Origin: TMED109 sp002684605
GTDB taxonomy: Bacteria > Pseudomonadota > Alphaproteobacteria > TMED109
Length of the DNA: 64,000 nt
Reading direction: 5' to 3'
NCBI GenBank assembly: GCA_913046335.1
Contig: CAJWSU010000007.1
Location: 6,419 to 70,418 of the forward strand
Shown here piece by piece: positions 9,240 to 18,433 of this stretch (position 1 is the stretch's first letter; the number at the start of each line of letters is the position of its first letter). Made by a program: the position numbers and the translations under genes. The notes below the pieces were generated by a model. It searched no databases. It worked only from the letters and a program-made list of their open reading frames with translations, and was not told where the DNA came from.

Positions 9240-9820
9240 ATAATGATAAAGTGAATAATTATATATGGGATTTAGATATTGAACCTAAGCTAGAGCTTCT
9301 TGATGAAGAAATGAAGCGTTATATAGAGGTATGTAAAGAAAAGCTAGGTATGGTTCCTAATGTAATACTAGCTAATGCTTCAGACCTAGATCGTTTAAAA
9401 ACCTTTGTAAACTTCTATAATAGATTAATGTTAAAAGACGGCCATTTATCAAAGCTAGAAAGGGAAATGATTGCCGTTGTTGTTTCAAGTTGCAATAAAT
9501 GTTTTTATTGTCTAATTGCTCATGGAGCAGCAGTAAGGCAATTAAGTAAAAACCCAATTTTAGGAGATGAACTTGTAATCAACTATAGAGCTGCAAATTT
9601 AAATGAAAGACAAAAATTAATGCTAGACTTTGCAGCTAAGCTAACAGAAGAACCTAGTAAGGTAGATAATTTAGATAGAAATATACTTCGTAAAGCAAAA
9701 TTTTCAGATGAAGAAATACTAGAGATCATTGAGGTTACCAGCTTCTTTAATATGTCTAATAGAATAGCCATAGGAACTGATATGAGGCCAAATACAGAAT
9801 ATCATAATCTAGCTAGGTAA
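9236..9820 (+). CDS. AhpD/carboxymuconolactone decarboxylase-like peroxidase-related protein
   Basis: All-helical AhpD-superfamily protein, 194 aa, of the peroxidase-related group. The redox motif is CFYC followed by LIAH, matching the CxxC-x3-H pattern of alkylhydroperoxidases; the preceding LSKLEREMIAVVVSS helix is also typical. It overlaps aroC by 4 bp (ATGA), indicating coupled translation, although no pathway link to chorismate is evident. Physiological substrate and electron donor are unknown. A second, shorter family member lies at 53225-53620. Confidence 0.85.
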   Translation: MNNDKVNNYIWDLDIEPKLELLDEEMKRYIEVCKEKLGMVPNVILANASDLDRLKTFVNFYNRLMLKDGHLSKLEREMIAVVVSSCNKCFYCLIAHGAAVRQLSKNPILGDELVINYRAANLNERQKLMLDFAAKLTEEPSKVDNLDRNILRKAKFSDEEILEIIEVTSFFNMSNRIAIGTDMRPNTEYHNLAR

Positions 9821-9823
9821 TAT

Positions 9824-10564
9824 CTATTTACTAGCACAAATTAAATATTCTACATTTCCTTTAGGTCCTGTTATTGGGCTTTCAATAATAGAGCTTACAT
9901 TGCATTTCATTATATTTTCAAACCATAGCCTAATATCTTGGCAGCATTGATTTCTAAGATCATCGTCTTTAACCACTCCACCTTTACTAAGATATTTTTT
10001 TCCTACTTCAAACTGAGGTTTAATTAATGCAATAATTATTGCATTTTTTGAACATAATTTTATAGGTGCAGGAAGGATTTTTTTTAAACTTATAAAGCTC
10101 GCATCACAAACTAATATATCAATAAGTTGAGGAATATCATTGCTTTTAAGATACCTAGCATTTTTTCTTTCAATGGAAACAACTTTTGGATTATCTAATA
10201 ATTTTTCATGCAATTGTCCATACCCTACATCAACTGCAAATACTTTTTCTGCACCATTTTGCAATAAAACATCCGTAAAACCTCCCGTAGAAGATCCAAC
10301 ATCTAGAGCTATTAAACCTTTAACAGATAATTTAAAAATATTTAAAGCATGTGCTAACTTAATTCCTCCTCTTGAAACCCATGGATGAACTGGGCCTCTA
10401 TATATTAAGTTAGCATCATCAGATATTGAGTGACCTGGCTTATCTAATTTTTTTTCACCTAGATATATTTTTCCTGAAATTATTAAAGACTGAGCTAAAG
10501 ATTTAGATTTGGCAATACCTTTTTTTACTACTAAATCATCCAGTCTAATTTTTAGAATTTTCAT
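9824..10564 (-). CDS. tlyA: TlyA-family rRNA 2'-O-methyltransferase
   Basis: Predicted rRNA 2'-O-methyltransferase (hemolysin A family), 246 aa. An N-terminal S4 RNA-binding domain (about residues 1-65: RLDDLVVKKGIAKSKSLAQ) precedes a Rossmann methyltransferase with SAM motif LDVGSSTGGFTD, AVDVGYGQLHEKL, the DILVCDASFISL block and IKPQFEVG. Its ATG overlaps the ispA stop (ATGA), so it is the last gene of the xseB-ispA-tlyA operon. The target ribosomal subunit cannot be deduced here. Confidence 0.94.
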   Translation of the reverse strand: MKILKIRLDDLVVKKGIAKSKSLAQSLIISGKIYLGEKKLDKPGHSISDDANLIYRGPVHPWVSRGGIKLAHALNIFKLSVKGLIALDVGSSTGGFTDVLLQNGAEKVFAVDVGYGQLHEKLLDNPKVVSIERKNARYLKSNDIPQLIDILVCDASFISLKKILPAPIKLCSKNAIIIALIKPQFEVGKKYLSKGGVVKDDDLRNQCCQDIRLWFENIMKCNVSSIIESPITGPKGNVEYLICASK

Positions 10565-11463
10565 TTTTTTCTATCTATTATATAATCCGTTAACATCTGT
10601 AAATAAATGCCTCTATTTCCATAATTAGAAATAATATCTTTAGCTTCTGTTATGTAATTGCTAGCCAATTTTTTAGTTCCTGCTATACCGTAAAAATCTA
10701 TAAGAGTTAATTTACCTTTAATTTTATCTTTATTAATTTTTTTACCTAATACTTTCTCATCGCCTTCAATATCTAATAAATCATCTCTAATTTGAAAGGC
10801 TTTACCTAGAACTGATCCAAACTTTGACATATTATTATAATTTTTTTCAGAAGCTTTTCCTAATATAGCACCATATAAAGTAGCGCATTTTATTAAAGCA
10901 CCTGTTTTCATTTGATTCATCATATTAATGTTTTTCTCATTATTCTCTAATGGAAAAAGGTCTAGTACTTGACCACCCACCATACCTTCACTACCCGAGG
11001 ACTTTGACAAAAGAGATATTAAATCTATGCATATATGAGAATCTTTATTTTTATAGAATTCTGTTAAAATGTAAAAAGCATCTGTTAAAAGAGAATCTCC
11101 AGTTAAAATTGCAATGGCTTCATTAAACTTTTTATGTAATGTTTTTCTACCTCTTCTCATGTCATCATCGTCCATTGCTGGCAAATCATCATGTATTAAA
11201 GAATACGTGTGAACCATTTCTAAAGCTATTGCAGCATATATTGAAAATTCAAATTTGACGTCGAATAATGATGAACATTCTGTTACCAAAAAAGGTCTTA
11301 TTCTTTTTCCTCCACTAGCATTTATATAGGAAATGCTTTCTTTTAAAGAGCTAGGTGAATTATTTGAAATAGAACTTTTCCTATAAAAATTCTCAAAATT
11401 TTTAGAGTAATTTTGTAAATATTCTAAAAATTTGAGACTATTACTTGGAACACTCACTTTCAC
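10561..11463 (-). CDS. ispA: Polyprenyl (farnesyl/geranyl) diphosphate synthase
   Basis: Condenses IPP with allylic diphosphates to supply farnesyl diphosphate for quinones and undecaprenyl carriers. 300 aa, typical of IspA. First aspartate-rich motif in LIHDDLPAMDDDDMRRG, second in QIRDDLLDIEGD, with GGKRIRP near the N-terminus. It starts with GTG overlapping the xseB stop (GTGA) and ends overlapping the tlyA start. dxs, which in many alphaproteobacteria lies between ispA and tlyA, is absent here. Confidence 0.95.
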   Translation of the reverse strand: MKVSVPSNSLKFLEYLQNYSKNFENFYRKSSISNNSPSSLKESISYINASGGKRIRPFLVTECSSLFDVKFEFSIYAAIALEMVHTYSLIHDDLPAMDDDDMRRGRKTLHKKFNEAIAILTGDSLLTDAFYILTEFYKNKDSHICIDLISLLSKSSGSEGMVGGQVLDLFPLENNEKNINMMNQMKTGALIKCATLYGAILGKASEKNYNNMSKFGSVLGKAFQIRDDLLDIEGDEKVLGKKINKDKIKGKLTLIDFYGIAGTKKLASNYITEAKDIISNYGNRGIYLQMLTDYIIDRKK

Positions 11464-11711
11464 TCCGTATCCATAACCTTAGCAGTAATATCACCATTTT
11501 TATCTACCTCTATTTTTTCTATACGTAGCTGAGCTTCTTTTAATTTACTTTCACAATGTTGCTTTAATTTTGCTCCCTTTTCATATGCTTCTACGGCTTT
11601 ATCTAAATCGATAGATCCTGCATCTAACTGACTAACAATTTCTTCTAACGCTTTTAAAGCAGATTCAAAAGATAAGTCTTTTATATTCTCTATTGTATTA
11701 TTTTCTGACAT
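11460..11711 (-). CDS. xseB: Exodeoxyribonuclease VII small subunit
   Basis: Small helical subunit (83 aa) that pairs with XseA for bidirectional single-strand DNA degradation. The family core is clear: SFESALKALEEIVSQLDAG, then the hydrophobic-heptad segment DLDKAVEAYEKGAKL and CESKLKEAQLRIEKI. It is first in the xseB-ispA-tlyA operon, with GTGA overlap to ispA, and diverges from the RND adaptor gene across about 90 bp. xseA is not in the window. Confidence 0.94.
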   Translation of the reverse strand: MSENNTIENIKDLSFESALKALEEIVSQLDAGSIDLDKAVEAYEKGAKLKQHCESKLKEAQLRIEKIEVDKNGDITAKVMDTE

Positions 11712-11803
11712 GTAAAAAAATCCATTTTTTTTAAAAAATTATATAATAATAGTATTATATATGTATAATTCAAGCTTGGTAATTAATTATTATAGGAAAA
11801 ATC

Positions 11804-12919
11804 ATGAGATCTTCTTTAATTCAAATTTTTACAGTTATTTTTGTCGCAGCTATATCTTGGTTAATATGGGATAAATGGGATTTAATTTCTGGGTCTGGCG
11901 ATTCCGTAAACAGTATTGCAAAACCAGAAAAGCCTCCAACTGCAGTAGATGCAAAATCTGTAAGAGTGGATAATATAGTTGTCAATATGGAAGTTGTTGG
12001 AAATTTAAGAGCACTAGATGCAATTGATGTTACTTCTGAAATTAGTGGAATAATTACAAAAATTAATTTTACTGAGGGACAATCTATTAAAAAAGGAGAC
12101 GTTTTATTTCTTTTAGATTCTAATATAGAAAAAGCAGAAATTACTATACAAAAAGCAGATATCAATAGATGGACCGCTTTACTAGAAAGAAGACAAAGAC
12201 TAGCAAGAAGTGCAGAAAAATTATCAGAAACAAAGAATATAGCTAGGACTAGATTAGACCAGCTGTTAACTGATGAAACAGAAGCTCTCGCACAACTTCA
12301 AATAGCAAAAGCTAAATTAAAAATAGCTCAAAACAACTTATATAAAAAAATTATAAAAGCTCCTTTTAATGGAATTACAGGTCTAAAATTAAAAAGTATA
12401 GGGGAATATTTAGAGCCAGGAGAAATAGTAACATCACTAGATAGTATAGATCCAATAGAACTTGACTTTGAAGTTCCAGAATCAGTTATTTCATCGCTTA
12501 TAATGGGTACAAATATTAATACTGTTACTAGAGCTTGGGGTAATGAAGTTTTTACAGGCATTATTAAGTCAATAAATACTAGAGTAAACTTAGAATCTAG
12601 ATCAATTACTGTAAGGGCTAAAATAAGTAATAAAAAACTTAAACTAAAACCAGGAATGTTTATGATGGTTAAACTTCCAGTTATAACACACAAAAATGCT
12701 ATAATTGTTCCTGAAGAGTCAGTGCTTACAGATGGCACACAGAGAACTATCTATATAATTAAAGATGGCGTAACAAAATCTAAGCCTGTTAAATTAGGTC
12801 AAAGACTGCCTGGTGAAGTTGAAGTTCTAGAAGGAATAGATTCAGATGCCATAGTAATTACTGGTGGAATTCAAAAAGTAAGAGATGGATCTAAAGTAAC
12901 TGTCAGAGAGAGTAAATAG
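11804..12919 (+). CDS. RND efflux periplasmic adaptor (membrane fusion protein)
   Basis: HlyD/AcrA-type adaptor, 371 aa, linking an inner-membrane RND pump to an outer-membrane channel. An uncleaved N-terminal membrane segment is followed by the lipoyl half (TSEISGIITKINFTEGQSIK), a coiled-coil hairpin (about residues 105-175), the second lipoyl half (IIKAPFNGITGLKLKSIGEY), then beta-barrel and proximal domains (LKPGMFMMVKLPV). AGGA precedes the ATG. The pump gene follows after 32 bp. No TolC-type gene is nearby, so the channel is encoded elsewhere. The substrate is unknown. Confidence 0.93.
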   Translation: MRSSLIQIFTVIFVAAISWLIWDKWDLISGSGDSVNSIAKPEKPPTAVDAKSVRVDNIVVNMEVVGNLRALDAIDVTSEISGIITKINFTEGQSIKKGDVLFLLDSNIEKAEITIQKADINRWTALLERRQRLARSAEKLSETKNIARTRLDQLLTDETEALAQLQIAKAKLKIAQNNLYKKIIKAPFNGITGLKLKSIGEYLEPGEIVTSLDSIDPIELDFEVPESVISSLIMGTNINTVTRAWGNEVFTGIIKSINTRVNLESRSITVRAKISNKKLKLKPGMFMMVKLPVITHKNAIIVPEESVLTDGTQRTIYIIKDGVTKSKPVKLGQRLPGEVEVLEGIDSDAIVITGGIQKVRDGSKVTVRESK

Positions 12920-12951
12920 TAAACAAAAATATGAATCAGGAATAATTTATT

Positions 12952-15900
12952 ATGACAAAAAAAAATAATACTAATGAGCGCACTCTTTTATTATCAGATA
13001 TATCAATTAAACGTCCTGTTTTTGCAGCTGTAGTAAGTCTGATACTAGTAATATTTGGAATATCTTCAATGAAGGATCTAGCTATCAGAGAATACCCTGA
13101 TATTGATGCACCAATTGTTTCTGTAATTACATTATATAAAGGTGCACCTGCTACGATTATTGAAAGTCAAGTCACACAAATTATAGAAGAATCTGTTAGT
13201 GGTATAGAAGGAGTTAAACAAATCACTTCTAAAAGCAGAGAAGAAAGGTCAGAAGTAACAATTGAATTTGTAGTATCCAGAGATGTAGATGCTGCAGCAA
13301 GTGATGTTAGAGATAAAGTTTCAGGAAGTGTTGGAAACTTGCCTCTAGATGCAGAATCACCTGTTGTTTTAAAAACAGAAGCTGATGCAAGTCCATTTAT
13401 TTGGATAGGTATGAAGAGTAAAGAATGGAACGCTATTCAGCTTAGTGATTATGCAGATAGATACCTAGTTGATACTTTTTCTGTAGTTCCAGGAGTAGCA
13501 AAAGTTTTAATTGGAGGAGAAAGACGGCCTGCGATGAGAATATGGCTAAATAGAAGCTCAATGGCTGCTTATGGAATTACTGTGAATGATATAGAAGATG
13601 CTTTACTGAAACAAAACTTAGAGCTTCCTTCTGGTAGAGTTGAATCTGATAGAAGAGAATTTGCAGTGAGGACTGATTCAGGACTAGTTACAGTAAAACA
13701 GTTTGAGGATATAGTCATAACACAAAAAGCAAATTATTTAGTGAGATTAAGTGATGTAGCTGAGGTAAATTTAGGTACAGAAGAAGAGAGATATGAAGTT
13801 CGAGCAAATGAAGAGCCTGCTATTGGACTGGGAGTTATAAAACAATCTAAAGCAAATGAATTAGAAATTGCAAATGGTATCAGGGCAAAATTAAGTGAGC
13901 TTCAAGCAAGTCTTCCTGAACAAGTTGAACTATTTATAGCTTATGATAGATCTAGATTTGTAGACGCTTCAATAAATGAAGTTTTTAAAGCTTTAGCTAT
14001 AGCAATGTGTTTAGTTATTGCTGTGATATTTTTATTTTTAAGATCATTCTGGGCCACTCTAATTCCAGCAGTTGCAATACCTGTATCTTTAATCTCTTCA
14101 TTTATTATATTAGATATGTTTGGCTTTTCTATAAATGTTTTGACACTTTTAGCCTATGTTTTGGCAGTTGGGCTAGTTGTGGACGATGCAATTATTGTGC
14201 TTGAAAACATACATAGAAGAATTGAAAATAATGAACCAGTTCTTCTTGCCTCTATAAGAGGATCAAGGCAGATAGGGTTTGCTGTAATTGCAACCACCTT
14301 ATCCTTAATAGCAGTTTTTGTTCCTTTATCCATGATGGGAGGAAATACAGGAAGGCTATTTAGTGAATTTGGAATTTCAATGGCAGGTGCAGTATTATTT
14401 TCTAGTTTAGTAGCTCTCACATTAACTCCTATGATGTGCTCAAAAATATTAAAACAAAAAAAGTCTAATAATCTATTTTATAGAAGTAGTGAAAAAGCTT
14501 TTTTAAGTCTAAATAAAGGCTATGAATGGTTATTAGATAAAACATTATCTTTTCCAATTATTATTGTGGCTATTGGGCTTGCGTTCTCGGCTACATCATA
14601 TTCTTTATATAAAGAAGTTCCTAAAGAATTTGCACCTACAGAAGATAGAGGAGTTTTTCTCGTTGTTCTAATGGCTCCTGAAGGAGCAACATTAAATTAT
14701 ACTAGAGATTATCTTTTAGAAGTAGAAGGTGAACTAGCCTCTATTGGGCCCAAGGGCACAAAAGAGATAGATACTCTGTTTGGTGTTCTTGCTCCAGGTT
14801 TAAGTAGGCCTAGCCCAGTAAATTTTGCAATTGCTTTTGTAGTTTTGAAGCCTTGGGAAGAAAGAGCAAGAAGTCAACAATCAATAGTAAAAGAGTTTTT
14901 TCCAAAGCTACTTAGTATTCCTGGCGCAAATGTATTTGCTATAAATCCGCCAAGTTTGAACCAGCCTGGAAGAAAAGCACCTGTTCAATTTGTACTTGGA
15001 GGCCCTAGTTATGATACTCTGAAAGATTGGAGTAAAATAATAATAGAGAAGACTAAAAAAGAAAATCCAAAATTATTAAGTATAGATGGAGATTACAAAG
15101 AAACAAAGCCGGAATTAAAAGTAGATATTGATAGAAATAGAGCTGCAGCAATGGAAGTGTCTATAGCTGATATAGGTAGAACTCTTGAAACTATGCTGGG
15201 ATCAAGATTTGTTACAACATTAAACGATAGAGGAATTCAATATAATGTTGTCTTGCAGGCGAGAAACAAAGATCGAGAAACTCCAAATGATTTAGAAAAC
15301 ATCTATGTTCGTAATGCTAATAATAATCTCATTCCATTAAATAACTTAATTACTACTAAAGAAACAGCAGCACCTAAAGAATTAAATAGGTTTGATAGAA
15401 TGCGCTCTGTTACTATTTCTGCCTCTTTAGCTCCAGGCTATAGCTTAGGAGAAGCCCTCGATTATTTAGACAATTTAGCATTAACAAGCCTTCCACCTGA
15501 AGCACGAGTTTCCTATGCAGGACAGTCAAGAGAGTTTAGAGATTCCTCTTCTTCTTTAATGATTACTTTTGGTTTAGCTCTGCTAATAGTGTTCTTAGTT
15601 CTTGCAGCACAGTTTGAAAGTTTTGTTCACCCGATAATCATTATGCTATCAGTACCTCTTGCAATAACTGGTGCGCTTGCAACACTATATTTCACAGGTA
15701 TTACATTAAATGTATATAGTCAAATCGGGTTAGTTATGCTTATTGGTTTAGTTGCCAAAAATGCGATACTCATAGTTGAATTCGCAAATCAATTAAGAGA
15801 GCAAGGTAGAAGTATAAAAGATGCAGTAAAAGAATCGGCGGCAGCAAGACTAAGACCCATTTTAATGACTACTATTGCGACAGTCTTTGGTGCTATGCCA

Positions 15901-16116
15901 TTAGCTTTAGCTTCAGGAGCAGGAGCAGAAAGCAGGTCTTCAATAGGTTGGGTAATTGTTGGTGGAGTAACATTCTCCACCTTATTGAGTTTATTTATTG
16001 TACCAACTTTATATAGTCTTTTAGCGAGATTTACAAAACCTTCAAGTCATATCGCGGATCAATTAAGAGGAATAGAAGATGAGTATAAGAAAAATAATAT
16101 TCAAATTGCTGAATAA
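12952..16116 (+). CDS. RND-family efflux pump, AcrB/MexF-like
   Basis: Proton-driven inner-membrane transporter of 1054 aa with the duplicated RND architecture: TM1 near residues 20-40 (PVFAAVVSLILVIFGI), a first periplasmic porter loop, six TMs from about 340, a second loop, and six final TMs. The proton-relay aspartates are in TM4, GLVVDDAIIVLENI; FGFSINVLTLLA and GAMPLALASGAGAESR are typical HAE-1 blocks. It is co-oriented with the adaptor 32 bp upstream. Together they form two thirds of a tripartite pump for hydrophobic or amphiphilic compounds; the specific substrate cannot be read from sequence. Confidence 0.95.
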   Translation: MTKKNNTNERTLLLSDISIKRPVFAAVVSLILVIFGISSMKDLAIREYPDIDAPIVSVITLYKGAPATIIESQVTQIIEESVSGIEGVKQITSKSREERSEVTIEFVVSRDVDAAASDVRDKVSGSVGNLPLDAESPVVLKTEADASPFIWIGMKSKEWNAIQLSDYADRYLVDTFSVVPGVAKVLIGGERRPAMRIWLNRSSMAAYGITVNDIEDALLKQNLELPSGRVESDRREFAVRTDSGLVTVKQFEDIVITQKANYLVRLSDVAEVNLGTEEERYEVRANEEPAIGLGVIKQSKANELEIANGIRAKLSELQASLPEQVELFIAYDRSRFVDASINEVFKALAIAMCLVIAVIFLFLRSFWATLIPAVAIPVSLISSFIILDMFGFSINVLTLLAYVLAVGLVVDDAIIVLENIHRRIENNEPVLLASIRGSRQIGFAVIATTLSLIAVFVPLSMMGGNTGRLFSEFGISMAGAVLFSSLVALTLTPMMCSKILKQKKSNNLFYRSSEKAFLSLNKGYEWLLDKTLSFPIIIVAIGLAFSATSYSLYKEVPKEFAPTEDRGVFLVVLMAPEGATLNYTRDYLLEVEGELASIGPKGTKEIDTLFGVLAPGLSRPSPVNFAIAFVVLKPWEERARSQQSIVKEFFPKLLSIPGANVFAINPPSLNQPGRKAPVQFVLGGPSYDTLKDWSKIIIEKTKKENPKLLSIDGDYKETKPELKVDIDRNRAAAMEVSIADIGRTLETMLGSRFVTTLNDRGIQYNVVLQARNKDRETPNDLENIYVRNANNNLIPLNNLITTKETAAPKELNRFDRMRSVTISASLAPGYSLGEALDYLDNLALTSLPPEARVSYAGQSREFRDSSSSLMITFGLALLIVFLVLAAQFESFVHPIIIMLSVPLAITGALATLYFTGITLNVYSQIGLVMLIGLVAKNAILIVEFANQLREQGRSIKDAVKESAAARLRPILMTTIATVFGAMPLALASGAGAESRSSIGWVIVGGVTFSTLLSLFIVPTLYSLLARFTKPSSHIADQLRGIEDEYKKNNIQIAE

Positions 16117-16140
16117 TCTAAAGAGAAAGTATAAATAAAA

Positions 16141-17259
16141 ATGAAAGCTGATTTTATAATTATTGGTTCTGGAATGGCAGGAATGTCAGCGGCTTACAGA
16201 TTATCCAAACATGGAAAAGTTATTGTATTAGAAAAAGAATCATTGCTTGGCTATCATACCACTGGACGTTCAGCTGCTTTTTTTACTGAAAATTATGGAA
16301 ATAAGACAATAAGAGCTATTACAAAAGCTAGTAGATATTTTTTAGAGAACCCTCCTCCATGCTTTAAAGAAAATGAATTAATGACAAACTATGGAGGATC
16401 GCTTTTCATTGCTAATAAAAATCAAAGCAGTCTTATAGACAAAGAATTAGAATATGCTTCGTCTTTATCAGCTAATGTATTTGAAATTTCTATAAAAAAA
16501 GCTCTAGAAATGGTTCCAATTATTAGAGAAAACTATATAGATCGTGCACTTCATGAACCAGATTCTAAAGCTATGGATGTAGATTTAATTCATCAAGGCT
16601 TTGCTAGAGGTTTGAAATCAAATAACGGAAAAATTATTTTTAATGCTGAAGTAAATAAAATTGATAAAATAAACCAAGATTGGAAAGTTAGTACTAAAAC
16701 AGATGATTTTTTTGCCCCCATAATAATAAATGCAGCTGGAGCTTGGTGTGACGAGGTAGCAATTTTGGCAGGATGTAAACCATTAGGTCTTATACCTAAA
16801 AGACGAACTGTTATAATCTTTGAACATTCTGAAAATATAAATACTTCAAATTGGCCAGTTGTTATAGATGTAGAAGATAACTTTTATTTTAAATCAGAAG
16901 CTGGAAAAATATTGGCATCTCCAGCAGATGAAACAGATAGCCTTCCTTGTGATGCGCAGCCTGAAGAAATAGATATTGCTATGACAGTAGCTAGAATTGA
17001 AGAGGCAACTAATTTTAAAATAAAAAAAATTGATCATAAATGGGCAGGATTAAGATCATTTTTCTCTGATCGAACTCCAACAGTGGGAGAAGATCCGTTA
17101 GTTTCTAATTTTTACTGGCTAGCAGGTCAAGGAGGTTATGGAATCCAAACAGCTCCTGGTATTTCTAAAATTATTGAATGCTTAATTGTGGGAAAAAAAT
17201 GGCCAAGCTATATGAGCGACCTAAAAATATATCCTGAAACACTTTTATCAAATCGATAA
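16141..17259 (+). CDS. FAD-dependent amine/D-amino acid oxidoreductase
   Basis: DAO-superfamily flavoenzyme, 372 aa. The N-terminal dinucleotide-binding site IIIGSGMAGMSAAYRL is followed by a glutamate that would bind the FAD ribose (VLEKES) and by GYHTTGRSAAFF. The C-terminal FAD closure is WAGLRSFFSDRTPTVGED with GQGGYGIQTAPG. The family oxidises C-N bonds of amino acids (glycine oxidase, DadA, sarcosine oxidase); which substrate is used here is not clear. It starts 24 bp after the RND gene and may share its transcript. No signal peptide, so it is cytosolic. Confidence 0.85.
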   Translation: MKADFIIIGSGMAGMSAAYRLSKHGKVIVLEKESLLGYHTTGRSAAFFTENYGNKTIRAITKASRYFLENPPPCFKENELMTNYGGSLFIANKNQSSLIDKELEYASSLSANVFEISIKKALEMVPIIRENYIDRALHEPDSKAMDVDLIHQGFARGLKSNNGKIIFNAEVNKIDKINQDWKVSTKTDDFFAPIIINAAGAWCDEVAILAGCKPLGLIPKRRTVIIFEHSENINTSNWPVVIDVEDNFYFKSEAGKILASPADETDSLPCDAQPEEIDIAMTVARIEEATNFKIKKIDHKWAGLRSFFSDRTPTVGEDPLVSNFYWLAGQGGYGIQTAPGISKIIECLIVGKKWPSYMSDLKIYPETLLSNR

Positions 17260-17270
17260 TAAATAATTTC

Positions 17271-18410
17271 TTAAGGTTGAGTTAACTTTATTTCAATTCT
17301 TCTATTTTTTCTATATGAAGATGGGTCATTGCCATATTCTAATGGTTGAAATTCTGCGAATCCTGCTACTGATATTTTATCTGAACTGACCCCTGATAAC
17401 ATTAATACTCTGCCTACTGAAATAGCTCTAGCAGCGCTTAATTCCCAATTTGATGGATACAAAGCTGTGTTAATTGGATTTTGGTCTGTATGCCCCTGTA
17501 TTTGTAATACCCACGGAATATCTTTAGGTATATCTTTTGTAATATCTAATAATATTTTTGATAGTTCTCGGAGTTGCTCAGCCCCTTCTATACCAACCTC
17601 TGCAGAACCTGAAGCAAATAAAACCTCTGATTGAAAAATAAACCTATCTCCTACAATTTGCACATCACTCCTATTACCTAGAATTGCTCTTAACCTTCCA
17701 AAAAACTCTGACTTATATTGGCTTAGCTCTCCAACTTTAACAGCCAATGCTGTATTAAGCTTTTTTCCCAACTCTATAATTTGAATATCTTTCTTCTTAA
17801 TGTTCTCTACATTTATATCTAACAAATTCTGAATTATATTTAACTGTTCTCTTAATTCTGATACTTGCATATTTAAGAGAGATACTTGATTTTTTGCTGC
17901 CTCAGATAGTTTAACTTCTTCCTCTGCCTTTATAAGCTTAACTTTTGTTGATCTTAGGGTAGAAAGTAATTGTTTAAGCTCACTTTCTAAATCAGTATTC
18001 TTAATATCTAAATTTTGATTTTCTTCTTTTATTTTATTACTACTAATCTTTAATGAAGCTAATAATCTATTGATCTCTATATTTTTATTTTTTAAGTCGG
18101 CAAACTCCATTGATAATAAATCAGAAGTGATACTTGAATCATTTAATTTATTATTAAGATTAGAAATAGTACTTGTTAAGTCTTTATTCTCTTTTTTTTC
18201 TAAAGACAGTAGTTCAGATAATTGATAAATTTGCATATTTAAGTCTTCTAAAGCATCGTCCTTAGTCGATAATAATTTAGACAATAAAAATTCTGAAGAA
18301 ATAAAAATTGTTAATAAAAAAATTAAAACTAATAATAGAGTTGATATTGCATCCACAAATCCGGGCCATATATCTGATGAGCTTCTTGTTCTATTTCTAG
18401 ATCTTATCAA
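17271..18410 (-). CDS. MotB/OmpA-like peptidoglycan-binding stator protein
   Basis: 379 aa with an N-terminal membrane helix (about 15-40) carrying Asp20 in WPGFVDAIST, where MotB, TolR and ExbD keep their proton-binding aspartate; a long predicted coiled coil (about 50-230, rich in Leu/Lys/Glu/Asn); and a C-terminal OmpA-type peptidoglycan-binding domain (about 250-379: QIQGHTDQNPI, SAARAISVGRVL, RKNRRIEIKL). It lies 23 bp downstream of an ExbB/MotA-like gene. There are no flagellar genes in the window, so a flagellar role is unlikely. Such pairs are known in alphaproteobacteria, with function unclear. Confidence 0.85.
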   Translation of the reverse strand: MIRSRNRTRSSSDIWPGFVDAISTLLLVLIFLLTIFISSEFLLSKLLSTKDDALEDLNMQIYQLSELLSLEKKENKDLTSTISNLNNKLNDSSITSDLLSMEFADLKNKNIEINRLLASLKISSNKIKEENQNLDIKNTDLESELKQLLSTLRSTKVKLIKAEEEVKLSEAAKNQVSLLNMQVSELREQLNIIQNLLDINVENIKKKDIQIIELGKKLNTALAVKVGELSQYKSEFFGRLRAILGNRSDVQIVGDRFIFQSEVLFASGSAEVGIEGAEQLRELSKILLDITKDIPKDIPWVLQIQGHTDQNPINTALYPSNWELSAARAISVGRVLMLSGVSSDKISVAGFAEFQPLEYGNDPSSYRKNRRIEIKLTQP

Positions 18411-18433
18411 TTAAAAAACCCCTTATTTCTTCT

